NCBI GenBank assembly: GCA_964607795.1
Contig: CAZSLA010000004.1
Coordinates: 1-44,162 of the forward strand
Length of the DNA: 44,162 nucleotides
Reading direction: 5' to 3'
Source: DYGT01 sp964607795
Lineage (GTDB): Bacteria > Patescibacteriota > Microgenomatia > UBA8517
Part shown: positions 17,014 to 24,685 of the stretch, one piece after another
Numbering within the stretch: position 1 is the first letter of the stretch
How the letters are laid out: every line of letters starts with the position of its first letter
The notes under the pieces: model-generated
What the model was told of the DNA's origin: nothing
The model's input: only the letters and a program-made list of their open reading frames with translations
Databases searched by the model: none
Program-made: the position numbers and the translations under genes

Positions 17014-17148
17014 TTAGTGAGCAAGTTTTTGGCGGCCCTTTTGGCGGCGTCCCTTGATTATCTTTTTGCCTTTTTTTGAGCTATTTCTTGTTAAAAAGCC
17101 GAACTTACGCCGTTTGGCTTTACTTGGCTGGTATGTTCTTTTTGGCAT
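17014..17148 (-). CDS. rpmH: Large ribosomal subunit protein bL34
   Basis: 44 residues from the ATG at 17148; the longer frame upstream runs through the promoter. MPKRTYQPSKAKRRKFGFLT matches bL34 (MKRTYQPS, KRxxxxGF), and the highly basic C-terminus (KKIIKGRRQKGRQKL) is normal. It is the first gene of the rpmH-rnpA-yidD-yidC-jag unit and is divergent from dnaA, the usual bacterial origin arrangement. Confidence 0.96.
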   Translation of the reverse strand: MPKRTYQPSKAKRRKFGFLTRNSSKKGKKIIKGRRQKGRQKLAH

Positions 17149-17157
17149 ACGCTTTGT

Positions 17158-17186
17158 ATTATAGCAAAAAAATATTTTTAAACCAA
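17158..17186 (-). promoter_or_regulatory. rpmH operon promoter
   Basis: Minus-strand TTGGTT (17181-17186), a 17-nt AT-rich spacer and a perfect TATAAT (17158-17163) whose last base is 9 nt from the rpmH ATG. The predicted transcript would have a leader of only a few nt. The box is preceded by TGC, close to an extended -10. Confidence 0.65.
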
Positions 17187-17203
17187 TCTGCCTTTTTTGG
17201 GGA

Positions 17204-17232
17204 TTGACGTTTTGTGGATAACTCTCTAATTT
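17204..17232 (+). promoter_or_regulatory. dnaA promoter region with a DnaA box in the spacer
   Basis: TTGACG (17204-17209), a 17-nt spacer and TAATTT (17227-17232) form a possible sigma-70 promoter; the -10 is weak. The spacer contains TGTGGATAA at 17213-17221, an exact reverse complement of the consensus DnaA box TTATCCACA. DnaA bound there would block this promoter, so autorepression is inferred. Confidence 0.5.
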
Positions 17233-17249
17233 AAGGTCAAACAGCAATT

Positions 17250-18629
17250 ATGAAAGATCCTGACAAAGACCAAGTTTGGCGCGATGCCTTGCAGGGTGTC
17301 AAACTTTCTGTTTCTCCGGCTATTTTTCAGACCTGGCTTTCGCAAACACACCTCGTCAATTTTCAAAACAAAGGCGACGAGCGCTTTCTGGCTGAAGTCG
17401 GTTGTCCATCGGCTTTTATTAAGTCAACCGTTGAAAAGCGCTATTTTGGCCTTATCCAGGATGCATTGATAAAAGCCGTAGACAAGCCGGTAGATCTGAC
17501 TTTTTTGGTTAAGGCGCCACCCAAGGAATGGCAGGAAAAAATTAGCCACATGCCGCCGTTGTTTGATGAAAAAGACACCCAGGCGGAATTGCGGGAACTG
17601 GCCCTCAAAACCAGGTTGCGCCCGGGCTTTACTTTTGGAAACTTTGCAGTCTCAGACTCCAACCAGATGGCCCACGCAGCCGCCGAGGCAGTGGCGCAAA
17701 AGCCGGGCATCAACTACAATCCACTTTTTATTTATGGCGGAGTGGGCGTGGGCAAAACCCATTTAATGCACGCGGTCGGATACCGGATGCTCGAACAAAA
17801 CATGGGTGTAAAAATCATCGTCTGTACGGGTGAGGAATTTACCAATGACATTATCGAAGGTATCAGAAACAAAACTACACAAAAATTTCGCGACAAATAC
17901 AGAAAGGCCAACGCACTTTTTATTGATGACATTCAATTTATTGCCGGCAAGGACGCCGTACAAAAGGAATTTTTCCACACTTTCAATGCTGTCACGGCCG
18001 TGGGCGGGCAGATAATCCTGATTTCAGACAAACCCCCAACAGAAATAGATGAGCTTGAAGACCGGCTCAAGAGCCGTTTTGAGGCAGGGTTAATTGTGGA
18101 TGTTGCCCCGCCGGACTTTGAACTGCGCTGTGCCATCACACAAATCAAAGCCAAAGAAAAAGACTTGGACTTGGCTCCCGAAATTGTGCATTTGATCGCG
18201 GGCAATATGGATACTGCCAGACAAATAGAAGGTGTGCTGGTGAGACTATCTTCTGAGGTTAAGCTCAACAATGCCGAAGTCTCCGAGGAGCTGGTTAAAA
18301 ATATCATCGGCACGCACGCCAAAACCCAGATAGCGGAAAAGCGTCTAAGCCCGGACGGACTGCTCGATGCCGTGTGCCACCATTATTCCATAAGTAGAAG
18401 GGCCATGACCGGCAAAGCGCGCGCCCGCATGATTGCCAGACCCAGGCAGGTGCTAATGTATTTGCTGCGGACTGAGCTTGGTCTTCCTTTACAAGAAGTG
18501 GGCCGCGTAGCCGGCGGACGCGACCACTCAACCGTCATCCACGCTGTGGATAGAATTACCCAGCTAGTCTCACAAGATGTTAAGATGCGTGAGGATATTT
18601 TGCAGATAAAAAATAATTTTGGGGGATAA
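17250..18629 (+). CDS. dnaA: Chromosomal replication initiator DnaA
   Basis: 459 residues. Domain I (about 1-80, VWRDALQGVKLSVSPAIFQT WL) is followed by a short linker. The AAA+ domain starts near 125 (RPGFTFGNFAVSDSNQMAHA), with Walker A GGVGVGKTH near 163-171, Walker B ALFIDDIQF near 222-230, and sensor/box VII arginine in ELEDRLKSRFEAGL. Domain IV holds the DnaA-box binding signature GGRDHSTVIHA near 422. DnaA-ATP binds 9-mer boxes and melts oriC. The gene is divergent from rpmH and upstream of the predicted oriC and dnaN, as in most bacteria. Confidence 0.98.
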   Translation: MKDPDKDQVWRDALQGVKLSVSPAIFQTWLSQTHLVNFQNKGDERFLAEVGCPSAFIKSTVEKRYFGLIQDALIKAVDKPVDLTFLVKAPPKEWQEKISHMPPLFDEKDTQAELRELALKTRLRPGFTFGNFAVSDSNQMAHAAAEAVAQKPGINYNPLFIYGGVGVGKTHLMHAVGYRMLEQNMGVKIIVCTGEEFTNDIIEGIRNKTTQKFRDKYRKANALFIDDIQFIAGKDAVQKEFFHTFNAVTAVGGQIILISDKPPTEIDELEDRLKSRFEAGLIVDVAPPDFELRCAITQIKAKEKDLDLAPEIVHLIAGNMDTARQIEGVLVRLSSEVKLNNAEVSEELVKNIIGTHAKTQIAEKRLSPDGLLDAVCHHYSISRRAMTGKARARMIARPRQVLMYLLRTELGLPLQEVGRVAGGRDHSTVIHAVDRITQLVSQDVKMREDILQIKNNFGG

Positions 18630-18863
18630 TTTGTTAATAAATCAAGGCATTATCCACATATCAACAAATTTACTATATCCTCCACAAATTCATTAACAAA
18701 TGTTTCAAGTTTTTATCAACATTTGCTCCTAGATACAAACCAAGCTTATCTATCTACATATCCACACTCTCTACTACTACTGCTACTATATTTAATATAA
18801 AAAAAATATAATCACAAAAAATCTCTTGTTAATAATCTGCTTTAGCATATAATGCATATAATC
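18630..18863 (+). other. oriC: Predicted origin of replication, oriC
   Basis: AT-rich 234-bp region between dnaA and dnaN without a gene. DnaA boxes on plus: TTATCCACA at 18650-18658 (perfect), TTATCAACA at 18713-18721 (one mismatch) and ATATCCACA at 18758-18766 (one mismatch). The last is followed after 4 nt by CTACTACTACTGCTACTA at 18771-18788, which on the other strand is six TAG-type triplets, i.e. a DnaA-trio. Next comes an almost pure A/T stretch (18787-18812), the likely unwinding element. TTGTTAATAA occurs at 18631-18640 and 18826-18835, and its inverted core at 18692-18699. The order of box, short spacer, trio and AT-rich run matches the basal unwinding element described for Bacillus subtilis. 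Confidence 0.88.
18826..18853 (+). promoter_or_regulatory. dnaN promoter
   Basis: TTGTTA (18826-18831), a 16-nt spacer and TATAAT (18848-18853). The dnaN ATG at 18864 follows after 10 nt, so the leader would be about 3-4 nt. The -35 hexamer lies in the second TTGTTAATAA repeat that borders oriC. Confidence 0.65.
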
Positions 18864-19967
18864 ATGAAGGCTACTGTTTTCCAAGAAGATTTGGCACAAA
18901 ATATTTTAATAACCACCCGCTTTGTTTCCAAAACAGCCCAACTGCCTATTCTGGAAAACGTTCTTTTAAAAAGCACGAAAAACAAGCTTGTCTTAATGGC
19001 AACAAATTTGGAAATGTCGCTTTATACAAATATTGCCGCTAAAGTAAGTGAAGAAGGTGAGATTGCCGTTCCCGCAAAAATTCTGTCTGAGATAGTTTCC
19101 AATTTGCAGTCCAGCCAGCTGGAACTTGTGGCTAGCGGGGAAACGCTCAAAATTACCACTGACACTTCATCTGTTGATTTGTCTGGTATGAACACCTCGG
19201 ACTTTCCGGACATTCCTACTCAAATACCCGAGGGTGCCATTTCCATCCCCGTGGTTGATTTTGTCGACACTCTGACCCAAGTGAGCTTTGCTGCCTCGCG
19301 CGACGAAACCAGGCCGCAGCTTACGGGCATTTTATTTATTATGGAGCCGGGGGGTCTTCGGCTTGTGGCTTCAGACGGTTTTCGTTTGTCGCAAAAAACA
19401 GTCAAGCTTAGTAGCTCGCCCAAAGAGGGGAGAGTCATTATTCCCAAAAACATTCTTCTGGAACTTCAGCGAAGTGTCAAAGATGAAAAAGAACTCAAAC
19501 TTGCCATCAATGAACAAGACAACGAAGTCGTTTTTGTCTGCGGAAACTTGGTTTTTAGTAGTCGTGTGATTGAGGGCGAGTTTCCCAATTTCGAGCGTAT
19601 CATCCCCAAGTCCAGCTCGGTCACTGCCAGTTTTGATAAAGACGAATTTGCCAAGGTTATTAAAGTAGCCTCGGTCTTTGCCCGCGACACAGCAAATATT
19701 GTTAAAATTAAAGTCGAGGAGGGGTCTTTGGGTGTCCGGGCCGAAAGCAGCCGCAGCGGCCGGCAAGAGGCAAAAATTCCGGCAAAGGTTGACGGTGAAC
19801 CTGTTGAAATTTCTTTTAACTTTAAGTTCATCGAGGACTTTTTGTTGGTTACCAAGGCAAATGAGGTAGAAATTGCTCTCACGAATACCACTTCGCCCGG
19901 GGTTTTTAAAGATACAAGTTCCCAGGATTATCTTCACTTGATTATGCCCGTGCGTGTGCAAGAATAG
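18864..19967 (+). CDS. dnaN: DNA polymerase III sliding clamp (beta subunit)
   Basis: 367 residues from ATG 18864 (MKATVFQEDLAQNI); an ATG 12 nt upstream lies inside the promoter and is rejected. Family signatures: TAQLPILENVLLKSTKNKLV in the first domain, FAASRDETRPQLTGILFIM in the second, and the C-terminal YLHLIMPVRVQE, which matches the usual L-x-x-x-M-P-x-R end that lines the protein-binding pocket. It forms the ring that tethers the replicative polymerase. It directly follows oriC. Confidence 0.97.
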   Translation: MKATVFQEDLAQNILITTRFVSKTAQLPILENVLLKSTKNKLVLMATNLEMSLYTNIAAKVSEEGEIAVPAKILSEIVSNLQSSQLELVASGETLKITTDTSSVDLSGMNTSDFPDIPTQIPEGAISIPVVDFVDTLTQVSFAASRDETRPQLTGILFIMEPGGLRLVASDGFRLSQKTVKLSSSPKEGRVIIPKNILLELQRSVKDEKELKLAINEQDNEVVFVCGNLVFSSRVIEGEFPNFERIIPKSSSVTASFDKDEFAKVIKVASVFARDTANIVKIKVEEGSLGVRAESSRSGRQEAKIPAKVDGEPVEISFNFKFIEDFLLVTKANEVEIALTNTTSPGVFKDTSSQDYLHLIMPVRVQE

Positions 19968-19978
19968 CCAGCTTGCGC

Positions 19979-19984
19979 TATACT
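19979..19984 (+). promoter_or_regulatory. Putative -10 box
   Basis: TATACT with 6 nt to the ATG at 19991, giving an essentially leaderless transcript. It is embedded between the 5-bp inverted arms GCCAG (19967-19971) and CTGGC (19983-19987). Confidence 0.45.
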
Positions 19985-19990
19985 GGCATT

Positions 19991-20659
19991 ATGGAGCCAC
20001 AAAATCCGACGGCAGATGCTTTAAACCAGCCAGAGCCCAAAGCCAGTTTGCTCGCAAGGCTTAAAAAAAGAAAAAAATTAGTTGTTGTTTTGTTTTTAAT
20101 TATTCTTGCCTGGCTGGGGCTGTATGTGGTGACTTTGTTTGTGAAGAGATCAAGTGATATTACCGAATCACATATAAATCCACATCCGTCGTCTACGCCT
20201 GGAGCATCAATATTTCCTTCAGAATTTCCCGAGAATTTGAATAGACCTGATACTCGAAGTGAAATAGAACAAGAATATGGAAGTCCTATAGAAACAGGTA
20301 GTTATACTGGAAAGCAATACTATTTTTACAATTCAATAATACCACCTGAAAGAAACGAGGCAGTTTATGACGGGAACGAGGTCATTTTTTTTAAACGTGT
20401 TTTGCAAACGAATGAGATTTCTATCAACCATATTTTCTCCCAATATGGAAATGAACCAGTTATGTTATATGGCCCGGGAATGAATGCTGGTATTCACTTG
20501 TTTGTTTACTTCAATCAGGGTTTCGCCTTTTACGCGACGGAGGATAAGAAATATATATTTGAGCTTTGGTATTTTCCCCCTACAATCAGCACCCAAGATT
20601 TTATTGTTAACTGGGCGCCGGAATTTTCTCTTGAAAGAGAAGGTGTTGGTGCAGAATAA
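19991..20659 (+). CDS. Single-pass membrane protein of unknown function
   Basis: 222 residues from ATG 19991; the longer frame begins in the promoter. Residues 1-30 are polar and basic (LLARLKKRKK), 31-50 form a transmembrane helix (LVVVLFLIILAWLGLYVVTL), then a Pro/Ser-rich linker and a 140-residue extracellular domain with many aromatic residues and short beta strands (TGKQYYFYNSIIPPERNEAV). The segment EQEYGSPIETG resembles the YGxP turn of small lipoprotein folds, but this is weak. I recognise no family. It sits between dnaN and the convergent metallopeptidase gene, with stops 10 bp apart. Confidence 0.7.
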   Translation: MEPQNPTADALNQPEPKASLLARLKKRKKLVVVLFLIILAWLGLYVVTLFVKRSSDITESHINPHPSSTPGASIFPSEFPENLNRPDTRSEIEQEYGSPIETGSYTGKQYYFYNSIIPPERNEAVYDGNEVIFFKRVLQTNEISINHIFSQYGNEPVMLYGPGMNAGIHLFVYFNQGFAFYATEDKKYIFELWYFPPTISTQDFIVNWAPEFSLEREGVGAE

Positions 20660-20669
20660 ATAAAAATTT

Positions 20670-22121
20670 TTACCAACCCATTCGGCTTTCAAATATATGC
20701 TGGGCCGCAAAATTAACATGATTTGGATATGTAACATTAAAAGAGGGAGATATACAGGCAAGATTTCTGGTTTGGCTAGGTTCGATATATCCGATAACAG
20801 GGTTTGTATAAATAAATAGAGCTATCATTTCTGCAAAATCTTCAACTAGCATCCCTCTACGAGATGCAAACGGGTACGTACAAACAGGTCGTTCAGCTTG
20901 TATCCCGGGATCATTTACATAGATATTGTTTTGTACCTCTTCATATCTTCGTGCGAAAATATGCCCGCTTTCATGGGCAAGAGTGTAGGCAGCAGAGCCT
21001 ACAGTTGAGCTACCTAATTCGTAGATTAAAATTGTGTTTGAAGAAATTACTTCACCTCCATAGCTTTCAACTCCTGAGTAGGTTAAATAGACAGGGCCTT
21101 TGCTACAGATTTTATCCATATATGCTCCTGTTTGTGCCATAAATTCTGTCGCTCTAATCATGTTTGTTCGATATGCTTCCGGCCAGGGTCCGTTTAGAAC
21201 AAAGCATGTTTGCGTAAGATATATTCCACCTCCTAGATCTTTATAAAAACTACTTCCAGGTGGAATAACAAAACTACTGTTGGTGATTACCAAAATGGTA
21301 AAAGCAATCAGCACAGGAATTGCTATCAAAGAAATTACGATGGGCCAGATGACAACAGAAAAAAAGGCTCCTAAAATTGTTAAAAAAACTAAAAATCCTC
21401 TTTTACTTGCTTTTTTAAAACCCTCGCTCCCTCCTTGAATATAAGACAAGCCACCAGACACTAATGCTAATGCAAAAGCTGGAGGAAAAACAATTCCCAA
21501 AGCGGCAGCGCCGAGTGAAACCGTGGCTAGATTAGAGCCATCTCCGTCTCCGGTAAATTTTATCAATACGGAGCGCAGCATATCCTTGACTTTATTAAGC
21601 ACAAATATTCCTGCTTCTATCAAAAGATAAACGCCTGCGGAGGCCGTGGTTCCGAGCGCAGCAACTCCCAAGCGAGCAGCAAGCCTGGTGCTGAGCGCTT
21701 GTACAGCCTTCTTTTTGGCAATGCCTTGGACATCCGGAATTTGTGCCAATAATTTACCTATTTTTACTTTAATTTCAGGGGGGACCGTTTTGCCGGCAAG
21801 ACCAAGGGCTCGTTGGGAGATTTCCCGGGAAACTGCCTCGGTCATGGCGCCTGGCCCGCCTGTTTTAGCTGTTTGATTGTCCCGCAGAATTTGCTCCCAG
21901 GCAGCTTGCCTTTTCTCGGGCAGCGTATTTTCCTCAACATCCAAGGCTTGGGCTGTGGTTGTTAATTTACTTTCTTGAACCTCGGTCTCACCTGTATTTA
22001 GCCAGGTTATAAGCTCATGCAGCTCCTGCTGTGTGTAGAAGCGCTTTGGATCATCCGGGTCTTTGCCTGTTGTCAGGATGGCTTGGATCTTTTGATAAGT
22101 GTATTTGTTTTTATCATCCAT
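20670..22121 (-). CDS. Membrane HExxH metallopeptidase-like protein of the T4SS locus
   Basis: 483 residues. Residues 1-145 are soluble and helical; several hydrophobic segments lie between about 150 and 285, including a long one (LTILGAFFSVVIWPIVISLI). The C-terminal 190 residues hold YTLAHESGHIFARRYEEV, a zinc-binding HExxH motif at H383-H387 with a downstream glutamate candidate in LVEDFAEMIALF (E427 or E431), about 40 residues later, as in gluzincin-type peptidases. Several cysteines in this part fit an extracellular, disulfide-bonded domain. The start overlaps the VirB4 stop by 8 bp, so it is co-translated with the secretion ATPase. A role in wall or pilin processing is inferred only. 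The peptidase family is not identified. Confidence 0.75.
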   Translation of the reverse strand: MDDKNKYTYQKIQAILTTGKDPDDPKRFYTQQELHELITWLNTGETEVQESKLTTTAQALDVEENTLPEKRQAAWEQILRDNQTAKTGGPGAMTEAVSREISQRALGLAGKTVPPEIKVKIGKLLAQIPDVQGIAKKKAVQALSTRLAARLGVAALGTTASAGVYLLIEAGIFVLNKVKDMLRSVLIKFTGDGDGSNLATVSLGAAALGIVFPPAFALALVSGGLSYIQGGSEGFKKASKRGFLVFLTILGAFFSVVIWPIVISLIAIPVLIAFTILVITNSSFVIPPGSSFYKDLGGGIYLTQTCFVLNGPWPEAYRTNMIRATEFMAQTGAYMDKICSKGPVYLTYSGVESYGGEVISSNTILIYELGSSTVGSAAYTLAHESGHIFARRYEEVQNNIYVNDPGIQAERPVCTYPFASRRGMLVEDFAEMIALFIYTNPVIGYIEPSQTRNLACISPSFNVTYPNHVNFAAQHIFESRMGW

Positions 22122-23985
22122 TTAAATCATTGTAGTCTACTATAGTTTTTGTTTCGAGGGGAGTGATGGTCTGGCTCTTGGTGTTGGGGCCAGGAGCGTG
22201 TAAATCCCGCGGATTGGTGGTAATAAGCTTGTATTCTTCATCCGAGGCCACAATCTTGATCGGGGCGTGGTGCGGCCCGGCAAACAAGATGCCTTCGCCC
22301 ACGTTCGCCGCCAAAAGAAGCTGTTTTTCTCCCTGGGACAAATAAAAAGTCTCGGCGATTTTGTCAATAGCCGCGGGGGACTGCTTGAGCAAAAGCCGCA
22401 TGGCGGAATTGGTTACCACGGCTTTGCCGATGTCTTGAGCCAAAAAGTCCTCCACGTCCTGGGTGATGGTACTGAGGCCCAGATAATACTTGCGGGCACG
22501 CTTGACAATTGACCACAAAAATTGGGCTGTGTCAGGGTAGCGCATCATGTGCCAGGCCTCATCCACTATCAAGAGCCGCTTTTTGATGTCGCGGCGGATT
22601 TTGGTCCAGATAAAGTCCAGAATTACAAACATGGCAATGGGCCGGAGGGAATCCTCAATGTCGCGTACGGAAAAGACGGTAAAGGGATTTTTAATATCAA
22701 CGGTTGTTTGCTGGTCCAAAATGCCGCGGTAGCTGCCTTTGACAAATTTTTCTATTCTGGCCGCTAAATCTAGAGCCTCAGGAGTTTCCATACCGATAAG
22801 TGCTTTGAACAGATCCTCAATCAAGGGCGGCTCACGGTCCTGGGTGTCGGGGTCCGGCGTAATGCCTTTGTCGCGGTAAGCATTGATCAAGGCTTTGTCC
22901 AAAATTGCCTCTTGGGTAGCATTTATTTCGCCCATGATGATTTTAAAAAGCGAGTGGAGCGAGAGGATTTTTAGTCCAAGTTGGTTTTCGCCTTCTTCGC
23001 GGATCTGGCTTAGGTCAAAGGGGTTGATTTTGCTGGGGCTTGAGAAAGAAAAAGAAATATATTCCCCGCCCACAGCCTCGCACAGATTTTTATATTCGTT
23101 TTCCGGGTCAATGACAATCATTTCCGTGCCAAACATTAGACTTCTCAAAGACTCAAGTTTGACAAAAAAGCTTTTGCCGGCGCCCGAGGTTGCAAACACG
23201 GTCATGTTGCTGTTTTCCAGGGAAAAACGATCAAAAATAATAAATGAGTCGTTTTGGGAATTAATGCCATACAAAATCCCGTCGTCGCTTGACAGCTCGG
23301 CCGTGGTAAAGGGAAAAGTGGTGGCTAGTGAAGTGGTATCCATATTGCGGGTGATTGCCAGCCGATCGCGACCAAAAGGAGCCGTTGAAAGAAAGCCTCG
23401 TTCGTGGTCTAGGGCTGCGTGTTTGGAAACAATGAGGATAGAGCCCAAAGTTGACTCAACCCTTTTGCAGATGCTGTTTAGTGCTTCGAGAGATGTAGCT
23501 GGGATGGTGATGTAGAAGGCAAATTCAAAAAAGCGCTCAGCGCCTTTGACCAGCTGCTCCTGGAGGAGCTTGGCGTCATCCAGCTTGGCTTGAGTTGAGG
23601 GATTGACGATTTTGCCGCGTTGGATGTCGGTAGAAATTTCAGCCTCCATTTCCGTAATTTTGCGCCTGAGATCATCCAAAATGGTGCGGCCCTCGACCGG
23701 GTAAACATAAAAAGCCAAATCCAAGCTGTGGTTAAAATTAATGATGGGCTCCATCCAGCCGGGGACAACAAAGCGGGGGTATCCAGCCACAAACAAGGTG
23801 CGAAAATAAACCTCGCCGATTTTCAGGTAATCAAAATCTATCTGGCTTTCGTTGGGGGCGATAATGTCATCCGGTGTCACGCCTTCTTTGAAAGCCTGGA
23901 CGGGGTCCAGCTGGGGCTTATTACCCGTGAGCATTTTGGCTGACGGCACAGTCCCTCCGCCTTTTTTAATTTGCGGCAGCTTCAT
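22114..23985 (-). CDS. VirB4/TraC-type T4SS ATPase
   Basis: 623 residues from ATG 23985. This start is fixed by AAAGGAGGT 5 nt upstream; an in-frame start at 24009 lacks such a site. The N-terminal 230 residues are the VirB4 N-domain (TLFVAGYPRFVVPGWMEPII). Walker A is ATSGAGKSFFVK near 264-275, followed by MIVIDPENEYKNL; Walker B is RLLIVDEAWHMM near 470-480, followed by STITQDVEDFLAQDIGKAVV, all typical of VirB4. VirB4 powers pilus biogenesis and substrate transfer at the inner membrane. It overlaps the upstream TraC-like gene by 20 bp and the downstream peptidase by 8 bp. Full length for a VirB4; no missing motif noted. Confidence 0.94.
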   Translation of the reverse strand: MKLPQIKKGGGTVPSAKMLTGNKPQLDPVQAFKEGVTPDDIIAPNESQIDFDYLKIGEVYFRTLFVAGYPRFVVPGWMEPIINFNHSLDLAFYVYPVEGRTILDDLRRKITEMEAEISTDIQRGKIVNPSTQAKLDDAKLLQEQLVKGAERFFEFAFYITIPATSLEALNSICKRVESTLGSILIVSKHAALDHERGFLSTAPFGRDRLAITRNMDTTSLATTFPFTTAELSSDDGILYGINSQNDSFIIFDRFSLENSNMTVFATSGAGKSFFVKLESLRSLMFGTEMIVIDPENEYKNLCEAVGGEYISFSFSSPSKINPFDLSQIREEGENQLGLKILSLHSLFKIIMGEINATQEAILDKALINAYRDKGITPDPDTQDREPPLIEDLFKALIGMETPEALDLAARIEKFVKGSYRGILDQQTTVDIKNPFTVFSVRDIEDSLRPIAMFVILDFIWTKIRRDIKKRLLIVDEAWHMMRYPDTAQFLWSIVKRARKYYLGLSTITQDVEDFLAQDIGKAVVTNSAMRLLLKQSPAAIDKIAETFYLSQGEKQLLLAANVGEGILFAGPHHAPIKIVASDEEYKLITTNPRDLHAPGPNTKSQTITPLETKTIVDYNDLNG

Positions 23986-24685
23986 TTTGGACCTCCTTTG
24001 GCTCAGCAATTTCCTCTTGTGCTTTTTCTACTTTTATGGTCTCGGCATCTGGATTATAAGTATCGTAAAACAACTTGATTAATTCTTCGTTTGTCAGCTG
24101 ATGGAGCTTAAGTCCGAGCCTGCCTGCCTGGCGGAGCAGGTGGTCGCGCTTGGGATAGAGCGCGGTTTCCACTTTTTTCATAACATATTCTTTGCTGTAT
24201 GGGATGGGTTTGTCGCTATTTTTGAGCCCACCGAAAATGTTTTTAGCCAGACCCAGCTCAAACGGAGAAAAAGGAATAATAATAAAGAAACGCTTGCCTA
24301 AAACATTTTTCCTTTTAATGGTTTCGGCAATAAAGGCTTTATAGCCCTGCATCAGGTTTTTGAGCTTGGGGTTTGCAATCTCGTTATAGCGGGCCTCGAG
24401 TCTTTTCAAATACATGGATACATCCTTTTTTTGTGTGCGCACCAAAATCTGGAGAGGAAAGGACAAAGAATTGATGAGAGCCGCATAAGCCGCAACCACA
24501 GCTTCTTGCTCGCGCTCGGACAACAGGCCAAAATTCAATGAAGTGCTTTCCAAAACTAAAGCCGCACCGCCGTCTTTGTAAAGCACCAGGTCTTTGGTAA
24601 TTTCGGCCACCGGCACGCGCTTTTGTGTTAGGTCATAAAGCGGCTGGTCGGGTAAACTGAACACTGGTATTTTGGGTAGTTTCAT
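23966..24685 (-). CDS. TraC-like T4SS accessory protein
   Basis: 239 residues. It starts with MKLPKIPVFSLPDQPLYDLT and has the pattern of the stand-alone TraC-like domain that precedes VirB4 in CPR and Gram-positive T4SS loci: FGLLSEREQEAVVAAYAALI, LQILVRTQKKDVSMYLKRLE, then FFIIIPFSP. This domain resembles the N-terminal part of VirB4, so the ATPase may work as a split pair. There is no membrane segment. The C-terminal 25 residues are acidic (EKAQEEIAEPKEVQNEA). It starts at 24685, overlapping the PrgI-like gene's stop by 4 bp, and overlaps VirB4 by 20 bp at its end. Confidence 0.82.
   Translation of the reverse strand: MKLPKIPVFSLPDQPLYDLTQKRVPVAEITKDLVLYKDGGAALVLESTSLNFGLLSEREQEAVVAAYAALINSLSFPLQILVRTQKKDVSMYLKRLEARYNEIANPKLKNLMQGYKAFIAETIKRKNVLGKRFFIIIPFSPFELGLAKNIFGGLKNSDKPIPYSKEYVMKKVETALYPKRDHLLRQAGRLGLKLHQLTNEELIKLFYDTYNPDAETIKVEKAQEEIAEPKEVQNEAAAN
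23991..23999 (-). promoter_or_regulatory. Strong Shine-Dalgarno of the VirB4 gene
   Basis: AAAGGAGGT on minus, 5 nt before the ATG at 23985. It decides the start codon and is one of only a few canonical ribosome binding sites in the window; it lies inside the end of the preceding gene. Confidence 0.8.

Noticed and set aside
18771..18788. CTA triplet run as a simple microsatellite
   Set aside because: Position right after a DnaA box and before the AT-rich stretch, between dnaA and dnaN, fits the DnaA-trio far better.
19371..19961. 196-codon open frame opposite dnaN
   Set aside because: It lies wholly antisense to a certain gene, has no family signature or ribosome site, and its composition mirrors dnaN.
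22883..23515. 210-codon open frame opposite the VirB4 gene
   Set aside because: It is antisense to the conserved Walker A half of VirB4 and shows no protein-like pattern of its own.
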